Origin: WHSW01 sp963821345
GTDB lineage: Bacteria; Actinomycetota; Thermoleophilia; Solirubrobacterales; 70-9
Length of the DNA stretch: 64,000 bases
Direction of reading: 5' to 3'
Assembly: GCA_963821345.1 (NCBI GenBank)
Contig: CAWGDM010000003.1
Span: 372,001 to 436,000 of the forward strand
The stretch's first letter is position 1. Every line of letters begins with the position of its first letter. A program made the position numbers and the translations under genes. Shown in pieces: positions 55,093 to 64,000 of the stretch. Below the pieces are notes generated by a model. It was not told the DNA's origin. It searched no databases and saw nothing but the letters and a program-made list of their open reading frames with translations.

Positions 55093-55153
55093 ATGAGCAC
55101 CCGCAACCATGCATGATCGTCTATGTGCACAAACGGTGCCCGGCGGTGTCCAG

Positions 55154-56110
55154 CTAGTGATGCAGGGCCGAATCCGCTCCCGTGTCACGACGAGGGGCCG
55201 CTCGGGGCGGCTCGTTTCCGGTGTTGATCGTCGCCCGGGCCCGGACCAGGTGGTAGAGGAGGATCAACTGCACGAGCGCCAGTGAGTCCGAGCGCAGGAG
55301 ATCGGTGCCCACGGTGAACTCGCCCAGCCGGCGGATGCGGAGGTGGTTGGCGAAGCTGATCCGCTCCCAGACGGCCTCTTCGAGCGCCGCGGCATGCTCC
55401 GGATCGAGGTCCCCCGGAATCCGCAGCAGGCGCTCGTGCTCGCGCTCGAGCAAGGTCGGTCCGCCGGCTCCGCCGTCGATCAGCGGCGAGAGGTCCGGGT
55501 GGGGCAGGGTGTCGCGGAGGATCAGGTCGACGTCGAGGTGTGCCGCTCCCTTTCCCGCCTCGCCACTGAAAGCGACGACGATGTCCGCGTGATCGCGCTG
55601 GGGCTGGATGTAGGCGCGCGCGTCGCCCTGGCGGCGATCGATCTCGGCCAGCGCCTGGCTCGTCGTGTAGCCGCGCCGGGTGCAGTCCCGCTTCACCTTC
55701 CACGCTCGGTGCAGCTCCTCCTGCGGGGCCAGGAAGACGCGGATCTCGTGGGCGCTGCGCAGGGTCTCACTGTGGAAGTTGAGCAGCCCTTCAGCGATCA
55801 AAAAACGGGCCGGCCGCAGGTAGACGGCCGGGGCGAACGCTCCGCGGCCATGGTCGTAGACCGGTTTCAGCACCGGCTCCCAGCGCCGCAGGTGGGTCAG
55901 ATGCTGGGCGAGGATGTCGAGGTGATTGGCGGCCGGATCGAGCGGCGTCACGCCGAGCTCGGCGCGCCGCGCGCGCTCGTGGCGGTGGTAGTCGTCGCCG
56001 GACAGGTGGCTGACATGCTCCTCGCCCAGCACCCTCACGAGCCCCCGCGTGAGGGTCGTCTTGCCGGTGCCGGAATCGCCGACGAGGCCGAGGACGATCG
56101 AGCGGCTCAC
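55154..56110 (-). CDS. prk: phosphoribulokinase/uridine-kinase-like enzyme
   Basis: 318 residues from GTG 56110. P-loop LGLVGDSGTGKTTLTRGL, SGDDYHRHERARR (catalytic Asp region), TPLDPAANHLDILAQHLTHLR, PVLKPVYDHGRGAFAP, LIAEGLLNFHSETLR and VKRDCTRRGYTTSQAL match the phosphoribulokinase family. It would make ribulose-1,5-bisphosphate. No Rubisco gene is in the window, so either Rubisco is elsewhere or the enzyme serves another pathway. TATCGT on its strand (56119-56124) is eight bases from the start. Confidence 0.82.
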   Translation of the reverse strand: MSRSIVLGLVGDSGTGKTTLTRGLVRVLGEEHVSHLSGDDYHRHERARRAELGVTPLDPAANHLDILAQHLTHLRRWEPVLKPVYDHGRGAFAPAVYLRPARFLIAEGLLNFHSETLRSAHEIRVFLAPQEELHRAWKVKRDCTRRGYTTSQALAEIDRRQGDARAYIQPQRDHADIVVAFSGEAGKGAAHLDVDLILRDTLPHPDLSPLIDGGAGGPTLLEREHERLLRIPGDLDPEHAAALEEAVWERISFANHLRIRRLGEFTVGTDLLRSDSLALVQLILLYHLVRARATINTGNEPPRAAPRRDTGADSALHH

Positions 56111-56150
56111 GGAGCGGGACGATACGCGCTGCCCGCCCGCGAAGCCCGGC

Positions 56151-57308
56151 TCATGCGAGTGCGCCGACGGCTACCTCCGGCTCGGCGAGCGCACCGTCCA
56201 GCGCTTCGAGCAGCCGATCGGCGGTCCCGATCGTCGCGTTCTCACCCATGAGGCCAATCCGCCACATCGGCGGCGCCTGTGGCCCGAGCCCGCCCCCGAT
56301 CTCGATTCCCCGCTCGCGCAAGAGCCGGGACTGCACGGCCTTGCCGTCGACCTCGTCTCCGAGCCGGACGGCGGTCAGCGGGGCGAGCCGGTGGCGGCGA
56401 TCCGCGAACAGCTCGAATCCGCGCGCCTCGATCCCGCGGCGCAGGTGCTCGCCCGCTTCGGCGTGGCGGCGACATCGGCGTTCGAGGCCCTCCGTCAGCA
56501 CCAGGCGCAGGGCCTCGTTCAGGGCGTAGATGTTGAGGATCGGCGCCGTGTGGTGATAGACGGCCGGGCGCTTTGCCCAATAGCCCTCGAGCAGCCCGAG
56601 GTCGAAGCAGAACGGCACCGGGTGGGTGCGCGCGGCGACCCGCGCCAGGGCGCGCTCGGAGACCGCGATCGGCGACATGCCCGGCGGTGCGGCGAGGCAC
56701 TTCTGCGTGCACGAATAGGCGTAGTCGATGCCCCACCCGGCGAAATCGACCGGCACCCCGCCGAGCGAGGTGACGCAGTCGACCATCAGCAGCGGCCCGG
56801 CCGCCGGCAGCGCCTCCGCCAGCTCGGCGATCGGTTGCTCGACGCCCGTCGAGGTCTCGGCGTGGACGATCGCGACCAACCGGGCACTCGGATGGCGCTC
56901 GAGCGCCTCGAGCATCCGCCCCGTCGGCACGACCTCGCCCGCGGGGGCCTTGACCTCGATCACCTCGGCGCCGGCTCGACGAGCCGTCTCGGCGATCCGG
57001 CCGCCGAAGAAGCCGCAGTTGCCGACGATCACCGTCTCGCCCGGCTCAACCAGGTTCGCGATCCCGGTCTCCATCCCCGAGCTCCCCGTCGCCTGCAGCG
57101 CTAGCACCAGCCCTTCGGGCGCCCGGTAGACGGCGCGCAGGAGCTCGATCACCTCGAGCAGCAGGTCGTGCGTGGCCGGGTCGAGGTGCCCGAGCATCGG
57201 CCTCTGCATCGCCGCGAGCACCGAGGGGGCGACGTTCGTCGGCCCCGGCCCGCAGAGCAGCCGCTCGGGTGGGTCGAACCGCGCGAGCTTCAGCATCGTC
57301 TCGTCCAT
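56151..57308 (-). CDS. class V aminotransferase, alanine/serine-glyoxylate type
   Basis: 385 residues. LLCGPGPTNVAPSVLAAMQRPMLGHLDP is the typical N-terminus, ATGSSGMETGIANLVEPGE, VAIVHAETSTGVEQPI, MVDCVTSLGGVPVDFAGWG and the PLP Lys in YSCTQKCLAAPPG. It should transaminate glyoxylate with alanine or serine to give glycine. AAGGTGG seven bases before the ATG marks a leadered gene. A downstream kinase that makes ribulose bisphosphate and a divergent CitE-like lyase suggest a glyoxylate/C1 or photorespiration-like module. Confidence 0.88.
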   Translation of the reverse strand: MDETMLKLARFDPPERLLCGPGPTNVAPSVLAAMQRPMLGHLDPATHDLLLEVIELLRAVYRAPEGLVLALQATGSSGMETGIANLVEPGETVIVGNCGFFGGRIAETARRAGAEVIEVKAPAGEVVPTGRMLEALERHPSARLVAIVHAETSTGVEQPIAELAEALPAAGPLLMVDCVTSLGGVPVDFAGWGIDYAYSCTQKCLAAPPGMSPIAVSERALARVAARTHPVPFCFDLGLLEGYWAKRPAVYHHTAPILNIYALNEALRLVLTEGLERRCRRHAEAGEHLRRGIEARGFELFADRRHRLAPLTAVRLGDEVDGKAVQSRLLRERGIEIGGGLGPQAPPMWRIGLMGENATIGTADRLLEALDGALAEPEVAVGALA

Positions 57309-57378
57309 CGACTTGCCACCTTCCCGGGAGGAGAGCGCGCAGCTTGCCCCAGCAACAGTTGGAATGCAAACTAAGATT

Positions 57379-57412
57379 TCCCGTGTCGGTACGGGATTTA
57401 TCTATATATAGA
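57379..57412. promoter_or_regulatory. two palindromes in an AT-rich divergent promoter region
   Basis: TCCCGT-GTCGGT-ACGGGA (57379-57396) and TCTATATATAGA (57401-57412) stand in the only markedly AT-rich gap of the window, between the divergent aminotransferase and CitE-like genes. The first looks like an operator for a dimeric regulator; the second contains a TATA core that may be a -10 or operator. The rest of 57309-57515 holds two leaders. Confidence 0.5.
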
Positions 57413-57515
57413 GAGAACCCGTCGATTCGGACGAATTCCGTGGGGTGAGCTTGATTTCTCGTCCGATCGCCGCTCTACTGCCGCCTTTCGCCGGTCCCGA
57501 GCCGAGGAGGACGCC

Positions 57516-58611
57516 GTGAGCCCGAAGAAGACGCGCCTGCACCGCAGCGAGCTCGCGGTGCCCGGCAGCAACGTGACGATGCTCGAGAAGGCGCCCGAGT
57601 TGGGGGCGGACATGGTCATGCTCGATCTCGAGGACTCGGTCGCGCCCGACGACAAAGAGCAGGCACGCGTGAACGTGATCGACGCCCTCGGCGATCTCGA
57701 CTGGTCGGGACCGTCGGTCTCGGTGCGGATCAACGGCCTCGACACCCACTATTGCTATCGCGACATCATCGACGTGGTCGAACGGGCCGGGCGATCAGAT
57801 CGACGCGATCGTGATCCCGAAGGCCAGCGGAGCCGGCGACGTGCACCTGGTCGCCACCCTGCTCTCCCAGATCGAGCCCGCCGTCGGCCTGCGGCGGACG
57901 ATCGGGCTCACGGTTCTGATCGAGACCGCGATCGGGATGGTCAACGTCGACGAGATCGCCCGCGCCTGCCCGGAGCGGATGGAGGCGATGATCTTCGGAG
58001 TTGCCGACTACGCGGCCTCGGTCCAGGCGCGGACGACCTCGATCGGGGGATCCGACGAGTCCTACTCGGTGCTCGCCCACGCCGACGGCGGCGGTGAGCG
58101 CGAACGCCATTGGGGCGATCAGTGGCATTACCCGCTCGCGCGGATCGCGGTCACCTGCCGCGCCCACGGCCTGCGTCCGATCGACGGCCCCTACGGGGAC
58201 TTCACCGACCCCGAGGGCTACCTCGCCTCGGCCCGACGCGCGGCGGCGCTCGGCTACGAGGGCAAGTGGGCGATTCACCCGTCGCAGATCGAGCTCGCGA
58301 ACGAGGTTTTCACACCCGACGACGAGCTCGTCGACAAGACCCGGCGGATCATCGCGGCGATGAACGAGGCTGCCGCCGAGGGCAAGGGCGCGGTCTCACT
58401 CGACGGCCGCCTGATCGACGCGGCCTCGATCCGGATGGCCGAAAACCTGCTCGCGAAGCTGGAGCAGATCGAGGAGCGCGACGGGTCCCCGCGGGCGAGC
58501 GAGCCGGTGCGCCAGCCTGAATTCGCAATCAGCTCGGCGACGTCGAAGCGCAAGCGCCCGCCGCCGCCGCCCGCGCTTCCGAGCACTCCGCGCATCGGCC
58601 TCACTCCCTGA
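57516..58611 (+). CDS. CitE-like lyase (HpcH/HpaI; malyl-CoA or citramalyl-CoA lyase type), one insertion
   Basis: About 364 residues after removing one C near 57791. RSELAVPGSNVTMLEKAPELGADMVMLDLEDSV includes the substrate-binding region; MLDLEDSVAPDDK, VRINGLDTHYCYRD, IDAIVIPKASGAGDV, IETAIGMVNVDEI and GKWAIHPSQIELANEVF follow as in the CitE/malyl-CoA lyase family, which need Mg and bind acyl-CoA. It could make or split malyl-CoA to glyoxylate and acetyl-CoA, matching the divergent glyoxylate aminotransferase. GAGGAGGAC is the ribosome site for GTG 57516. The basic Pro-rich tail is unusual. Confidence 0.85.
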
Positions 58612-58656
58612 GCGCCCCCGGGCTGCGCCTGATGCGGCCGCTATCGTCGTTCGCGG

Positions 58657-60657
<2,001 letters not shown>

Positions 60658-60696
60658 ACCGCGGGGCCGGCGACCCCGAACGGGTAACCTCGCCGC

Positions 60697-61227
60697 ATGG
60701 ATGCAGAGCAGCTCGTTCACGACGTTGCGGAGAAGGTCCGCGCCCTGATCACGGACGCCGAGGCGAAGGCGGCCGAGATCGTCAACCAGGCCGAGGCCGA
60801 CGCGAAGCGGATCCGCGAACAGGCCAGCGCGGAGTCGGAGGAGCGGCTTGCCGCGGCCCGCAGCGCGTTCGACGAGCTGCAGTCAAAGCTCGGCATCGGC
60901 GCTGAGATGCCCGACGCCCCGCCGCCCGCCCCCGAGCCGGCCCCGCCGCCCCCCGCACCGGCGCCGGCGCCGGCGCCCGAGCCCGAACCGCCGCTGATTC
61001 CCGAGCCGACCCCGCCGCCCGACGAGGGCACCCCGCCGCAAATCAAGGCCGAGCCCAGCGCCAACGGCGCCGGCACCGACGATCCCGCCGCCGCCCGCCT
61101 GGTGGCGATGAACATGGCCCTTGACGGGGCCTCGCGCGAGGCGATCAAGGACCACCTGGTGGGCAACTACAGCCTCGCCGACGCGGATTCGGTCGTCGAC
61201 GACGTGATGCAGCTGGCCGGCAAGTAG
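60697..61227 (+). CDS. coiled-coil protein with Pro-rich linker between uvrB and uvrA
   Basis: 176 residues. An N-terminal coiled coil (about 1-65: LITDAEAKAAEIVNQAEADAKRIREQ) is followed by an ~80-residue Pro/Ala/Glu linker (PAPEPAPPPPAPAPAP) and a compact helical C-terminus (MNMALDGASREAIKDHLVG, YSLADADSVVDDVMQLAG). This plan resembles SMC- or DivIVA-linked adaptor proteins; I do not recognise the family. TAACCT (60685-60690) lies six bases before ATG. Location suggests, but does not prove, a link with DNA repair or cell division. Confidence 0.65.
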   Translation: MDAEQLVHDVAEKVRALITDAEAKAAEIVNQAEADAKRIREQASAESEERLAAARSAFDELQSKLGIGAEMPDAPPPAPEPAPPPPAPAPAPAPEPEPPLIPEPTPPPDEGTPPQIKAEPSANGAGTDDPAAARLVAMNMALDGASREAIKDHLVGNYSLADADSVVDDVMQLAGK

Positions 61228-61244
61228 CCGTCCGGGTCCGAGGG

Positions 61245-61256
61245 GAACATCCGTTC
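61245..61256. promoter_or_regulatory. LexA (SOS) box upstream of uvrA
   Basis: GAAC-ATCC-GTTC is a perfect match to the Gram-positive/actinobacterial LexA consensus GAAC-N4-GTTC. It is 22 bases before the uvrA ATG and eight bases before the TACAAT hexamer (61264-61269), so LexA would block polymerase directly. A DNA-damage-inducible uvrA is predicted. Confidence 0.8.
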
Positions 61257-61263
61257 GCCCTCG

Positions 61264-61269
61264 TACAAT
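61264..61269 (+). promoter_or_regulatory. TACAAT -10 hexamer of uvrA
   Basis: TACAAT, close to the TATAAT consensus, ends nine bases before the uvrA ATG, so the message would be leaderless. Confidence 0.6.
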
Positions 61270-61278
61270 CGGGGGCCA

Positions 61279-64000
<2,722 letters not shown>

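Overview
The window is one 64 kb stretch of a very GC-rich bacterial chromosome. Gene content points to a high-GC actinobacterium: a HisIE-headed trp cluster, a PPi-type phosphofructokinase, MaoC dehydratase pairs, a Crp-type operator and a GAACN4GTTC SOS box. The overall style suggests the Thermoleophilia/Solirubrobacterales, but that placement is inference. No rRNA, tRNA, CRISPR array, prophage or complete insertion sequence was seen; this is mostly core genome with a few accessory islands.

Layout. 1-6.2 kb: comEC tail, holA, rpsT, a MurJ-FHA fusion, a Crp-box-controlled M23 peptidase and two small unknown genes. 6.2-18.3 kb: lepA, a MaoC pair, a peroxiredoxin, hrcA-dnaJ-prmA, a Ser-repeat protein, murI, yqeY and phoH (carrying an intein)-ybeY-era. 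18.3-30.2 kb: hisIE-trpEGDC, then htrA and a proline-degradation pair, then trpFBA. 30.2-40.3 kb: a Rieske-thiamine-diphosphate enzyme fusion, PPi-PFK, a solute-binding lipoprotein, malic enzyme and polA. 40.4-45.4 kb: an accessory island with a membrane-tethered ECF sigma factor and two secreted acidic proteins that share a promoter motif. 45.4-52.4 kb: rpsA-coaE-transglycosylase and membrane proteins. 52.4-58.6 kb: DoxX protein, zinc protease, LysR regulator, phosphoribulokinase, class V aminotransferase and a CitE-like lyase. 58.7-64 kb: uvrB, a coiled-coil protein and uvrA, which runs off the end.

Three things cut across the window. First, over twenty genes that start transcription units carry a TANNNT hexamer ending 6-11 bases before the start codon, the geometry of leaderless mRNA; the regulated or secreted genes instead have long leaders with AGGAGG-type sites. 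Second, two short interspersed repeat families are present: a ~45-bp element that often supplies or abuts stop codons, and a 31-bp element, identical in two copies, that is translated in frame inside prmA and trpB. Third, about 24 single-base indels break otherwise well-conserved genes, nearly all as +1 insertions and mostly between 6.7 and 22.4 kb. Removing them restores intact full-length proteins, so I treat them as sequence errors and annotate the genes as single loci.

Long open frames antisense to real genes are abundant because of the base composition and are left out.
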